In this document: in pieces, positions 27,772 through 35,530 of the stretch
Position numbering within the stretch: position 1 is the first letter of the stretch
How the letters are laid out: the number at the start of each line of letters is the position of its first letter
Assembly: GCA_003551435.1 (NCBI GenBank)
Contig: PUMQ01000011.1
Coordinates: 1 to 36,885, forward strand
Length of the DNA: 36,885 nt
Direction: 5' to 3'
Source of the DNA: Candidatus Nealsoniibacteriota bacterium
GTDB lineage: Bacteria; Patescibacteriota; Minisyncoccia; Minisyncoccales; PWPS01
Made by a program: the position numbers and the translations under genes
The notes under the pieces: model-generated
The model's database searches: none
The model's input: the letters and a program-made list of their open reading frames with translations, nothing else
Told to the model about the DNA's origin: nothing

Positions 27772-28860
27772 ATGTCAAAAAATACGCCTGATAAAATCCT
27801 TCTTGGGATTACCGGAGCAATTATTTTTTTCGGGCTTTTCGTACTGGCCAGCGCTGCGTCGGTTGGATCGGACACGCGCTTTGCAGAGCAGCTCCTTTTC
27901 GGTTTTCTCCCCGGAGCGGCAGTTGCCTTTGCTTTTTTTAAAATTCCTCTCCCCGTGCTTCAAAAATGGGCTCCTTATCTTCTTTTGGGAAATATTATTC
28001 TTCTCCTTATGGTGTTTGTTCCTGCTTTTTCGGAAACAGCAAGAGGAGCTACAAGGTGGATATCTCTGGGATTTGTTTCTTTTCAGCCGGCGGAATTTTT
28101 AAAACTTACTTTTATTCTCTATATGGCCGGATTGCTCGCTCTAAGGAAAGAAAGAAAAAAGGGGAGGACAGGGTCCTTAAAAGAAACTCTTCTTCCTTTT
28201 TTAGTAGTAACGGCAGTTGTTGGATTTTTACTTATAAAACAACCTGATATCAGCACTCTGGGAATCATTTTTTTTGCTACCCTCATTATTTATTTTACCG
28301 CCCGAACACCGGTTTGGCACACATTAGCGCTCCTTGCTGCCGGAGGAATAACCGGATTTCTTGTAATACACTTCACTCCTTACAGGCTAAGCAGGATATC
28401 GGGACTTTTTAACCCCGATTTGGAGCCTCTGGGAGCCACTTATCAGCTCAGACAGGCGCTTATTACGGTAGGATCGGGAGGAATTTTCGGGCTGGGTGTC
28501 GGGATGAGCCAGCAAAAATTCGGTTTTCTGCCTTTTCCGGCCACCGATTCCATTTTTGCCATCCTTGCCGAAGAAACGGGGTTTATCGGGTCTGTCATTA
28601 TTATCTTTCTTTTCTCCGCTTTTCTTTTTCGGGGGTTTCAAATAGCCCTAGCCAGCAGAAGTGGGTTTGCCAGGCTTGTTGCTATTGGAATTTGCAGCTG
28701 GATTTTTATCCAAGCAACTGTTAATATAGGAACGATGGTGGGCCTTTTCCCGGTTACGGGCATCCCTCTTCCTTTAATAAGTTTTGGAAAATCGCACCTT
28801 ATTGCCGAGATGGCGGCTATAGGAATACTGCTTAACATATCCCGGTATACAAAGAAGTAG
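27772..28860 (+). CDS. ftsW: FtsW/RodA/SpoVE-family peptidoglycan glycosyltransferase
   Basis: GATRWISLGFVSFQPAEFLKLTFILYMA, KQPDISTLG, LGVGMSQQKFGFLPFPATDSIFAILAEETGFIG; between murD and murG. Confidence 0.9.
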   Translation: MSKNTPDKILLGITGAIIFFGLFVLASAASVGSDTRFAEQLLFGFLPGAAVAFAFFKIPLPVLQKWAPYLLLGNIILLLMVFVPAFSETARGATRWISLGFVSFQPAEFLKLTFILYMAGLLALRKERKKGRTGSLKETLLPFLVVTAVVGFLLIKQPDISTLGIIFFATLIIYFTARTPVWHTLALLAAGGITGFLVIHFTPYRLSRISGLFNPDLEPLGATYQLRQALITVGSGGIFGLGVGMSQQKFGFLPFPATDSIFAILAEETGFIGSVIIIFLFSAFLFRGFQIALASRSGFARLVAIGICSWIFIQATVNIGTMVGLFPVTGIPLPLISFGKSHLIAEMAAIGILLNISRYTKK

Positions 28861-28882
28861 TTCGGAGAAAAATTAAAAATTT

Positions 28883-30028
28883 TTGGTTATGCCTAAAAAA
28901 TATAAACTGATTTTAACAGGCGGAGGTACCGGCGGACATGTCTTTCCGCTTATTGCCGTGGTGCGCGAATTGAAAAAAATGATGCCGGCAGAAGATTTGG
29001 AAATTTATTATATCGGCCCCTGGGATCCGTTTTCCGGAAATTATCTAAAAAAAGAAGGGGTAAGTGTAAAATATATCAAAACCGGCAAGATAAGAAGATA
29101 TTTCGGCCTTAAGCCCGTTCTCCAGAATTTGGCGGACATTTTTTTTAGAATTCCAATGGGAGTTATTCAGGCCTTCATGCACCTTTACTCCATTTCACCG
29201 GACATGATATTTAGCAAAGGGGGCTACGGATCCTTTCCGGTTGTTTTGTCCGGAAGGCTTTTCCAAATTCCGGTTTTTTTGCACGAATCGGATATGATTT
29301 CCGGAGCGGCCAATTCTCTCTTACAGCGCTTTTCCGCAGAAGTGTTTGTTTCTTTTCCAAAGACGGAAAATGTAGACAGGAAAAAAATGCTTGTTGTCGG
29401 CAATCCTGTACGGAGTGAAATCACAAAAGGAGATAAAGAAACAGCGAAGTCCGTTTTTCAGCTAAAAGGGGAAAAGCCGCCAATTCTCATTTTAGGAGGA
29501 TCCCAAGGAAGTGAAAGGATAAATGATCTTTTTCTTTCCGCTTTATCCGGCTTTTTGGAAAAATTCGAGATAATCCACCAGTGCGGAGAGAACAATTATA
29601 AACGTGTCTTTGCGGAGGCCAATGCCGTTCTTACTAACGAAGAGTTAAAGAAAAACTATCATCTTTATCCATTTCTTGACGAAGAAAAGCTGAAACACGC
29701 CTATGCAGCAGCGGAGCTTGTAATAAGCAGAGCGGGGGCGGAAAGTATTTTTGAGATAGCGGCAACAGGCAAAGCGAGCGTTTTTCTCCCTCTTCCCGAG
29801 GCCGCTCAAAATCACCAAGTGAAAAACGCTTACGCTTACTCTTCTGCAGGAGCAGCGGTAGTTTTTGAAGAAGCTAACCTTTCCCCGCGCTTTTTTCTAA
29901 GGAAAATAGAAGAGCTTTTCTCTCCAATACAACAGATAAGAACAATGGGAAAAAACGCACTGAGTTTTGCCAAGCCTCGTGCCGGAGTGATAATCGCCTC
30001 CTATATCAAAGAGTATCTTACCCAATAA
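28883..30028 (+). CDS. murG: UDP-N-acetylglucosamine--N-acetylmuramyl-(pentapeptide) pyrophosphoryl-undecaprenol GlcNAc transferase
   Basis: LTGGGTGGHVFPLIAV, SKGGYGSFPVVLSGRLFQIPVFLHESD, VVGNPVR, ILGGSQGSERIN, ISRAGAESIFEIAATGKASVFLPLPEAAQNHQ. Confidence 0.93.
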   Translation: MVMPKKYKLILTGGGTGGHVFPLIAVVRELKKMMPAEDLEIYYIGPWDPFSGNYLKKEGVSVKYIKTGKIRRYFGLKPVLQNLADIFFRIPMGVIQAFMHLYSISPDMIFSKGGYGSFPVVLSGRLFQIPVFLHESDMISGAANSLLQRFSAEVFVSFPKTENVDRKKMLVVGNPVRSEITKGDKETAKSVFQLKGEKPPILILGGSQGSERINDLFLSALSGFLEKFEIIHQCGENNYKRVFAEANAVLTNEELKKNYHLYPFLDEEKLKHAYAAAELVISRAGAESIFEIAATGKASVFLPLPEAAQNHQVKNAYAYSSAGAAVVFEEANLSPRFFLRKIEELFSPIQQIRTMGKNALSFAKPRAGVIIASYIKEYLTQ

Positions 30029-30049
30029 AAAATCCTAACATGTTCCAGG

Positions 30050-30077
30050 AGTGCTTTACTAAAAGGCACTTTTTTTG
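30050..30077 (+). terminator. Rho-independent terminator after murG
   Basis: AGTGCTTTACTAAAAGGCACTTTTTTT: stem with one bulge followed by a 7-T tract. Confidence 0.65.
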
Positions 30078-30116
30078 AAGACTGGATTTTTACTCGAACT
30101 AAAGTAAAATAGAGGA

Positions 30117-31658
30117 ATGGATAGAAAAAAGAAAAACGAAATTCGCGTAAGGTTTGCTCCTTCCCCGACGGGGAATCTGCATATCGGAGGAGCAAGAACG
30201 GCTCTTTTTAACTATCTTTATGCCAAGAAAAACAAGGGCCGGTTTATTTTGCGCATAGAAGACACGGATAGAGAGAGATCAACCAAAGAGTACGAAGATA
30301 ATATTATGCGAAGTTTAGAGTGGCTTGAAATAAACAGCGACGAAGGGCCCTTCCGGCAAAGCGAGAGAGAAGAGATTTATAAAAAACATATTGAAAGACT
30401 GCTTGAAGAAGGGAAAGCGTACTACTGTTTTTGCACCAGAGAGCATCTTGAAAAAATGCGCAACAAACAGAGAGAGAAAAAAGAGCCACCCCGGTACGAA
30501 GGGAAGTGTTTCTCTTTAACCCAGAAAGAAAAAGAAAGGCTTTTGAAAGAAAAGAAAAACTTTTCCATTCGCCTTAAAATTCCGGAAAACGAGATTTTGG
30601 AGTTTGACGACCTTGTCCGGGGAAAAGTAAAATTCAATACCAAAGATATAGGCGGAGATTTTGTGATAGCAAGAGATGATTTTTCCGCCCTTTATAATTT
30701 CGTTTGTGCCGTTGACGATATGGATATGGAAATTACTCACGTTATCCGCGGAGAGGATCACATCTCAAATACCCCAAAACAGATACTTATTCAACGCGCT
30801 TTGGGTTTTCTTTCTCCCCGGTACGCTCATATCGCTATGCTTCTTGGAAGCGATAAGAGTAAGCTTAGCAAGCGCCATGGAGCGGCATCAGTAACCGAGT
30901 ACAAGGAAAAAGGATATCTGCGAGAAGCGTTAATCAACTTTATCGCTCTTCTGGGCTGGAGGCCGCCCGGAGAAAGAGAAATATTTTCCTTAACCGAGCT
31001 TATAGAAACATTCTCGCTCAAAGACTGCCAAAGGTCTGGAGCCGTATTTGACCTTCAAAAACTGGATTACCTGAATGGTTATTACATAAGAAACATGAAA
31101 AGAGAGGATCTGGTAAACGCCTGCATTCCTTATCTTGTTAAAGCGGGACTTATTGAAGCGAAATTTGAAGAAGACCGTTATCCGCCCGCTTACGGAGGTG
31201 TTGTTCCTCAAGCATCGTATTATGTTCCGGGAAAAAAAGAAAAAATATCTTTTCAAAAACTTGGAGAAATAATTTCTCTATATCAGGAAAGAATGAAAGT
31301 TCTTTCGGAGGTAGGGGAGTTTACAGACTACTTTTTCAAAGAGAATATTGATTACCAGAAGGAGCTTCTTTTTTGGAAAGATGCAAAGGAAGAAGACACG
31401 AGAAAGGCGCTGGAAAAAGCCGCCAGCATTCTTTCAAAGGTTGAAAACTGGAAGAGGGAAGAGATTGAGGAAAAGATGATTAAAGAGGCGAGTAAGGATA
31501 AAGATAAAGGAAAGCTTCTCTGGCCAGTAAGAGTAGCTTTAAGCGGAAAAAAGGCCTCTGCCGGTCCTTTTGACATTATGGAGGTGCTAGGTCCCGAAAC
31601 TACCTTTAAGCGCCTTAAATCGGCTAAAAATGCGTTAAAAAGGGCGGAAAACCAATGA
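30117..31658 (+). CDS. gltX: Glutamyl-tRNA synthetase
   Basis: VRFAPSPTGNLHIGGARTALFNYLYAKK (HIGH), KLSKRHGAASV (KMSKS variant), FILRIEDTDRERS. Confidence 0.93.
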   Translation: MDRKKKNEIRVRFAPSPTGNLHIGGARTALFNYLYAKKNKGRFILRIEDTDRERSTKEYEDNIMRSLEWLEINSDEGPFRQSEREEIYKKHIERLLEEGKAYYCFCTREHLEKMRNKQREKKEPPRYEGKCFSLTQKEKERLLKEKKNFSIRLKIPENEILEFDDLVRGKVKFNTKDIGGDFVIARDDFSALYNFVCAVDDMDMEITHVIRGEDHISNTPKQILIQRALGFLSPRYAHIAMLLGSDKSKLSKRHGAASVTEYKEKGYLREALINFIALLGWRPPGEREIFSLTELIETFSLKDCQRSGAVFDLQKLDYLNGYYIRNMKREDLVNACIPYLVKAGLIEAKFEEDRYPPAYGGVVPQASYYVPGKKEKISFQKLGEIISLYQERMKVLSEVGEFTDYFFKENIDYQKELLFWKDAKEEDTRKALEKAASILSKVENWKREEIEEKMIKEASKDKDKGKLLWPVRVALSGKKASAGPFDIMEVLGPETTFKRLKSAKNALKRAENQ

Positions 31659-31951
31659 AAAAGGTATTTTTACTTATTATCATCCTCGTTTTCACTTACT
31701 TTGCCGTTTCCTTCCTTAAAACGGAAGAAAAGGAAGGATATGCATATCTTTTAAAAGAAAGAGCAGTTGACCTTACAGGGCAAATAAAAGAGAGAGCCGG
31801 TATTTTTTTAGAGGAAAGAAGAGAGGCGGTAGAGGAAGAACTGGAAAAAGAAAAAGAAAAAGTTCAAGATAAAGTAGAAGAAAAGACAAAGAAAGTAAGA
31901 ACAGGTTTTTGGGAAAGAGTAAGAGGGTTTTTTACCAATTTACTACCCTAA
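31655..31951 (+). CDS. Small membrane-anchored, charged coiled-coil-like protein, unknown function
   Basis: N-terminal TM KKVFLLIIILVFTYFAVSFL, then E/K-rich segment EEELEKEKEKVQDKVEEKTKK; overlaps the gltX stop. Confidence 0.6.
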   Translation: MKKVFLLIIILVFTYFAVSFLKTEEKEGYAYLLKERAVDLTGQIKERAGIFLEERREAVEEELEKEKEKVQDKVEEKTKKVRTGFWERVRGFFTNLLP

Positions 31952-31973
31952 TTTAAAGGCTATTTTAGAGGTA

Positions 31974-32002
31974 TTGACAGTGGGAGGGATAGGGGTTATA
32001 CT
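31974..32002 (+). promoter_or_regulatory. Near-consensus sigma70 promoter (TTGACA-N17-TATACT) upstream of the Xer gene
   Basis: TTGACA 31974-31979, TATACT 31997-32002, 17-nt spacer. Confidence 0.75.
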
Positions 32003-32027
32003 TCGTATAAGATAACTTTATCGAAGT
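32000..32027. promoter_or_regulatory. Candidate dif-like Xer recombination site
   Basis: ACTTCGTATAA-GATAAC-TTTATCGAAGT: 28 bp with 11-6-11 architecture resembling bacterial dif (compare B. subtilis dif ACTTCCTAGAATATATATTATGTAAACT from memory). Confidence 0.45.
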
Positions 32028-32051
32028 TACAAAGTAACTTCTGATAAAGTT
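32014..32051 (+). repeat. 17-bp near-perfect inverted repeat in the Xer gene leader
   Basis: AACTTTATCGAAGTTAC (32014-32030), AAA loop, GTAACTTCTGATAAAGTT (32034-32051), one bulged base. Confidence 0.9.
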
Positions 32052-32054
32052 AGC

Positions 32055-32098
32055 GTAGATTATGCGTAAAGCAGAATACTCTGTTTCGCATAATCTAC
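32055..32098 (+). repeat. Second inverted repeat in the Xer gene leader
   Basis: GTAGATTATGCG (32055-32066) and CGCATAATCTAC (32087-32098), perfect 12-bp arms, with nested CAGA-ATAC-TCTG (32072-32083). Confidence 0.92.
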
Positions 32099-32139
32099 TT
32101 TAGTAAAGTTACAAGGAAATCTCTAAATACCATCAGTCT

Positions 32140-33093
32140 ATGAAAAAAAGTAATACCCCTATTATTGAACATATTCCGCGCTTTCTTGAGTACTTGGACA
32201 TCGAGAAAGGTGTTTCCAATAAAACTCAAGAAACCTACACCCGCTTTTTGCAGAGCTTTATAAACTGGCTTGAGCAAAACAAACTGTCCGGACTAAAACC
32301 CCACGAAATTACCGACAACCACATATGGAAATACAGAGTATTTCTTTCCAAAAAAACAACTCCCAAAAAAGAACCCATCAAAAAAAAGACCCGCAATTAT
32401 TACCTTATTGCCCTTCGCGCTCTTCTTAATTACTTCGCCGACCGGGATATTTCGTCTTTGCCGGCAGAAAAAGTCAAACTCACCAAAGAAGACAAAGAAA
32501 GGGTTGTAAAGTTTCTGGACCTTGCTCAAATTGAGAAACTTCTTCACGCGCCTAACACTTCCAACAAAGTCGGGCTTCGTGATAGAGCTATATTGGAAAC
32601 CCTTTTTTCCACCGGCTTGCGCGTTTCAGAGTTAATTGACCTGAACCGTGATCAGATTAAAATAACTCGTGATACCGATATTTTGGAAGTTTCGGTAGTC
32701 GGAAAAGGAGGTCATCCTCGTACCGTCTACTTCTCCGAGCGCGCTATTAAGGCTCTTGGGCGCTATCTTAGAACAAGAAAAGACAATGATAAAGCCCTCT
32801 TTGTGCGGTACAAGGGCCCCAAAACAAGTCCTAGGCGCCTTACACCCCGATCGGTAGAAAGCATTGTTAAAAAATACGCCAAAATAGCCGGCATTCCGGT
32901 CATGACTACTCCCCACACTTTACGCCATAGTTACGCCACGGATCTTCTGGCCCAAGGAGTAGATTTGAGAGTAATTCAAGAGTTTTTAGGACACCGCAAC
33001 ATTGCTACTACTCAAGTCTATACACATATTACCAGCCAAAGGCTCAAAGAAATCCACAAGAAGCTTCACAGCGGAAGAAAAATAAAAGAGTAG
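32140..33093 (+). CDS. xerD: Tyrosine recombinase XerC/XerD family
   Basis: N-terminal core-binding domain; ATLFSTGLRVSELIDL (Arg I), TPHTLRHSYATDLLAQGVDLRVIQEFLGHRNIATTQVYTHIT (HxLRH, GH, Tyr). Confidence 0.92.
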   Translation: MKKSNTPIIEHIPRFLEYLDIEKGVSNKTQETYTRFLQSFINWLEQNKLSGLKPHEITDNHIWKYRVFLSKKTTPKKEPIKKKTRNYYLIALRALLNYFADRDISSLPAEKVKLTKEDKERVVKFLDLAQIEKLLHAPNTSNKVGLRDRAILETLFSTGLRVSELIDLNRDQIKITRDTDILEVSVVGKGGHPRTVYFSERAIKALGRYLRTRKDNDKALFVRYKGPKTSPRRLTPRSVESIVKKYAKIAGIPVMTTPHTLRHSYATDLLAQGVDLRVIQEFLGHRNIATTQVYTHITSQRLKEIHKKLHSGRKIKE

Positions 33094-33139
33094 CTTACCT
33101 ACCCTTGTTTACCTACTGGTATTTATACTTCGCATAATA

Positions 33140-33328
33140 TTAGGGATCACTTACTTTCTCCTGGTCTTTATGATAGATCGGTTCTTCAAATTGGAGGGGT
33201 TCTTTTTCTTCCATTTTGGCCATTATATACCCGAGAGAAAAAGAAAGCATAGCCACCAGAAAGACGCCTGTAAAAAGAAGGATATCCTTCTTGTTTTCTT
33301 TGACAAAATGCTTAAATTTTGATATCAT
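33140..33328 (-). CDS. Small single-TM protein, unknown function
   Basis: MISKFKHFVKENKKDILLFTGVFLVAMLSFSLGYIMAKMEEKEPLQFEEP. Confidence 0.55.
   Translation of the reverse strand: MISKFKHFVKENKKDILLFTGVFLVAMLSFSLGYIMAKMEEKEPLQFEEPIYHKDQEKVSDP
33300..33328 (+). promoter_or_regulatory. Near-consensus sigma70 promoter for rpmA (TTGACA-N17-TATCAT)
   Basis: TTGACA 33300-33305, TATCAT 33323-33328, 17-nt spacer. Confidence 0.7.
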
Positions 33329-33371
33329 AGTCCCGTAAATTCAATCTTTTAACTTCGGTTTTTATAATCTT

Positions 33372-33659
33372 ATGGCAAAAACAAAATCAGCAGGTACGGT
33401 TAAAACGGGAAGAGACTCAAGGCCCAAGTATTTAGGGGTGAAGATTGCCGGCGGCCAAAAAGTTAAATGTGGAGACATAATTGTCCGCCAAAGAGGAAGT
33501 AGATTTCTTCCCGGGAAAAACGTAAAAAAAGGACGTGATGATACTTTATACGCTCTTAAAGAAGGAGTAGTAAAGTACCTGACCACAAGAAAGACCGGAT
33601 TTGACAGTAAACAGCGGATAGCGAAGGTGGTTAATGTAGACGCCTTAAAGAAAGTCTAG
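33372..33659 (+). CDS. rpmA: Ribosomal protein bL27
   Basis: [62 protein letters not shown]. Confidence 0.93.
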   Translation: MAKTKSAGTVKTGRDSRPKYLGVKIAGGQKVKCGDIIVRQRGSRFLPGKNVKKGRDDTLYALKEGVVKYLTTRKTGFDSKQRIAKVVNVDALKKV

Positions 33660-33661
33660 TT

Positions 33662-35302
33662 TTAAAGGGGCGCTCTTTTCTTGCCAGAAGCTTTAATAAA
33701 TTCAATAAATAGCGGATGGCCGGTTATCGGCTTTGATTTAAACTCCGGATGAAATTGCACTCCAACATAGAAGGGGTGTTTTTTTATTTCCATTATTTCC
33801 ACAAGATTAAAATCCGGATTTACTCCCGAAAAAACAAGCCCTTTGGTTTCAAGCAAGCTCAGGTATTCGTTATTTACTTCAAATCGGTGCCGGTGTCTTT
33901 CGCTTATCATTTTTTTCTTATACAATCGCCGAGCAACCGTACCGGGCTTAAGCTCACAATCATAAGCTCCCAATCTCATTGTTCCTCCGTATTTTTTCTT
34001 TCTTAATATCTCCTTTTGCGGCTCCATTACATCAATAATCGGGTGTTTTGTATTTTTTTCAAGTTCCGTTGAAGTAGCCTTGTTGAGCTTACAAACATTT
34101 CTGGCAAATTCAATTACCATAACTTGCATTCCAAGACAAATTCCCAAAAAAGGAATTTTTTTCTCTCGGCAGTATTTTGCAGCTCGAATCATTCCCTCTA
34201 CTCCCCTTTCACCAAAACCTCCCGGAATAATTACTCCGTCATAAGAAGACAATTCTTTAAGAGCGCTTTTTTCTTTTTCGTATTTTTCTGAAGAAAGCCA
34301 GGTAATACTTTCCTTATATCCCACTTTGTAGCATGCATGTTTTACCGCTTCAATAACAGAGATGTAAGAGTCTGTCAGCACAAAATTTCCTGTTTCAAAA
34401 TATTTTCCGACAATGGCGATTTTTACCGTTTTTTTCTTTTTCTTTATTTCTTTTGCAAAAAACTCCCACTTGTGAAAATCTCCTTTTTTCTTTTTTAAAG
34501 GAACTTCCATTTTCTTTAGTATCCTCTCCCCTATTTTCTCTTTGTCAAGATTAACCGGAACATCGTATATTGACTCCGCGTCCGGGGCGGAAATAACGTC
34601 TTTTTTATCTATATTACAGAAGGTTGATATTTTCTTTTTTCGGGCCTCATCCATTGGAAAAGGAGATCTCCCAACTATGATGTCCGGTTGTATTCCTGCC
34701 TCATTTAATATTCTGGCTGCGTTTTGTGTGGGCTTGGTCTTCATTTCCCCGATTGTTTCGGGCACCGGAAGATAGCTTACTAAAATAAAGAGCACGTCTT
34801 TTGGCGTTTGCAGGTGCATCATTCTGGCTGCTTCCAAAAAGAGGGAGTTTTGATACTCTCCTACCGTTCCTCCAATCTCCACTAAAACAAAGTCCGCCTT
34901 TGCAGCCTCTCCCGCCTTTTTAACCCGCTGGATTACTTCGTCGGGAATGTGAGGCACCACTTCTACGCATTTTCCTTTGTACTCTAGATTACGTTCTTTA
35001 TTGATAACCGTTTGATAAACCTTCCCCGTAGTTAAATAGTTCTCCTTGGTAATATTTTCTCCGGAAAATCTTTCGTAATTGCCAATATCCTGATCGCACT
35101 CCGCTCCGTCATCTGTAACAAAAACTTCGCCGTGTTCAATCGGATTCATCGTTCCCGCATCAACATTTACATAAGGGTCAATTTTCATCGCCGTAGCGCG
35201 ATACCCTTTCCCCTGCAAAATGCGCAGTACCGAGGCAGTAGTGATGCCCTTTCCTATCCCTGACATAACTCCGCCGGCAACAAAAATATATTTTCTTCTC
35301 AT
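33662..35302 (-). CDS. pyrG: CTP synthase (ORF opens at 35326)
   Basis: KYIFVAGGVMSGIGKGITTASVLRILQGKGYRATAMKIDPYVNVDAGTMNPIEHGEVFVTDDGAECDQDIGNYERF; GATase IPFLGICLGMQVMVIEFARN, GVQFHPEF. Confidence 0.96.
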   Translation of the reverse strand: MRRKYIFVAGGVMSGIGKGITTASVLRILQGKGYRATAMKIDPYVNVDAGTMNPIEHGEVFVTDDGAECDQDIGNYERFSGENITKENYLTTGKVYQTVINKERNLEYKGKCVEVVPHIPDEVIQRVKKAGEAAKADFVLVEIGGTVGEYQNSLFLEAARMMHLQTPKDVLFILVSYLPVPETIGEMKTKPTQNAARILNEAGIQPDIIVGRSPFPMDEARKKKISTFCNIDKKDVISAPDAESIYDVPVNLDKEKIGERILKKMEVPLKKKKGDFHKWEFFAKEIKKKKKTVKIAIVGKYFETGNFVLTDSYISVIEAVKHACYKVGYKESITWLSSEKYEKEKSALKELSSYDGVIIPGGFGERGVEGMIRAAKYCREKKIPFLGICLGMQVMVIEFARNVCKLNKATSTELEKNTKHPIIDVMEPQKEILRKKKYGGTMRLGAYDCELKPGTVARRLYKKKMISERHRHRFEVNNEYLSLLETKGLVFSGVNPDFNLVEIMEIKKHPFYVGVQFHPEFKSKPITGHPLFIEFIKASGKKRAPL

Positions 35303-35309
35303 TTTAAAT

Positions 35310-35429
35310 TTAATTTTCTTCAACAACTTTCAATTTTATTTCTATTCGCTCGCCATGCTTGAAGGATATCTTTACCGGATATTCTCCAAGGGCTTTTATC
35401 GGTTCTTCCAGTAGCACGTTTTCTTTTTC
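35310..35429 (-). pseudogene. rplI: Truncated ribosomal protein bL9 C-terminal remnant (or short L9-C-domain ORF) in the pyrG leader
   Basis: Minus-strand frame reads EKENVLLEEPIKALGEYPVKISFKHGERIEIKLKVVEEN*, preceded directly by a TGA; resembles the L9 C-terminal I.L..PIK.LGEY.V...L......L.V.VVEE pattern. Confidence 0.6.
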
Positions 35430-35440
35430 TCATCGGAAAA

Positions 35441-35469
35441 AATATAGCACAAAAAAAAGGAGATGACAA
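35441..35469 (-). promoter_or_regulatory. Putative promoter for the rplI-remnant/pyrG transcript (TTGTCA-N17-TATATT, with TGC extended -10)
   Basis: Minus strand: TTGTCA 35469-35464, TATATT 35446-35441, 17-nt spacer. Confidence 0.5.
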
Positions 35470-35471
35470 AT

Positions 35472-35501
35472 AAAAAAAGGTACCCTTTTTAGGGTACCTT
35501 T
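35472..35501 (-). terminator. Rho-independent terminator downstream of the SurA-like lipoprotein gene
   Basis: Minus strand: AAAGGTACCC-TAAAAA-GGGTACCTTT perfect 10-bp stem followed by a T run. Confidence 0.85.
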
Positions 35502-35530
35502 CAAGAGAACAAATCCTTTCCATTTAACTC

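Noticed and set aside
31996-32027. Resemblance of ATACTTCGTATA to loxP arms
   Set aside because: Only part of one arm resembles loxP and the spacer and second arm differ; the dif-like reading beside a Xer gene is more parsimonious.
35320-35523. 67-aa minus-strand ORF MERICSLERYPKKGTFFYLSS...
   Set aside because: It reads through a strong terminator hairpin and the pyrG promoter. The L9-like similarity is in a different frame, so this ORF is likely spurious.
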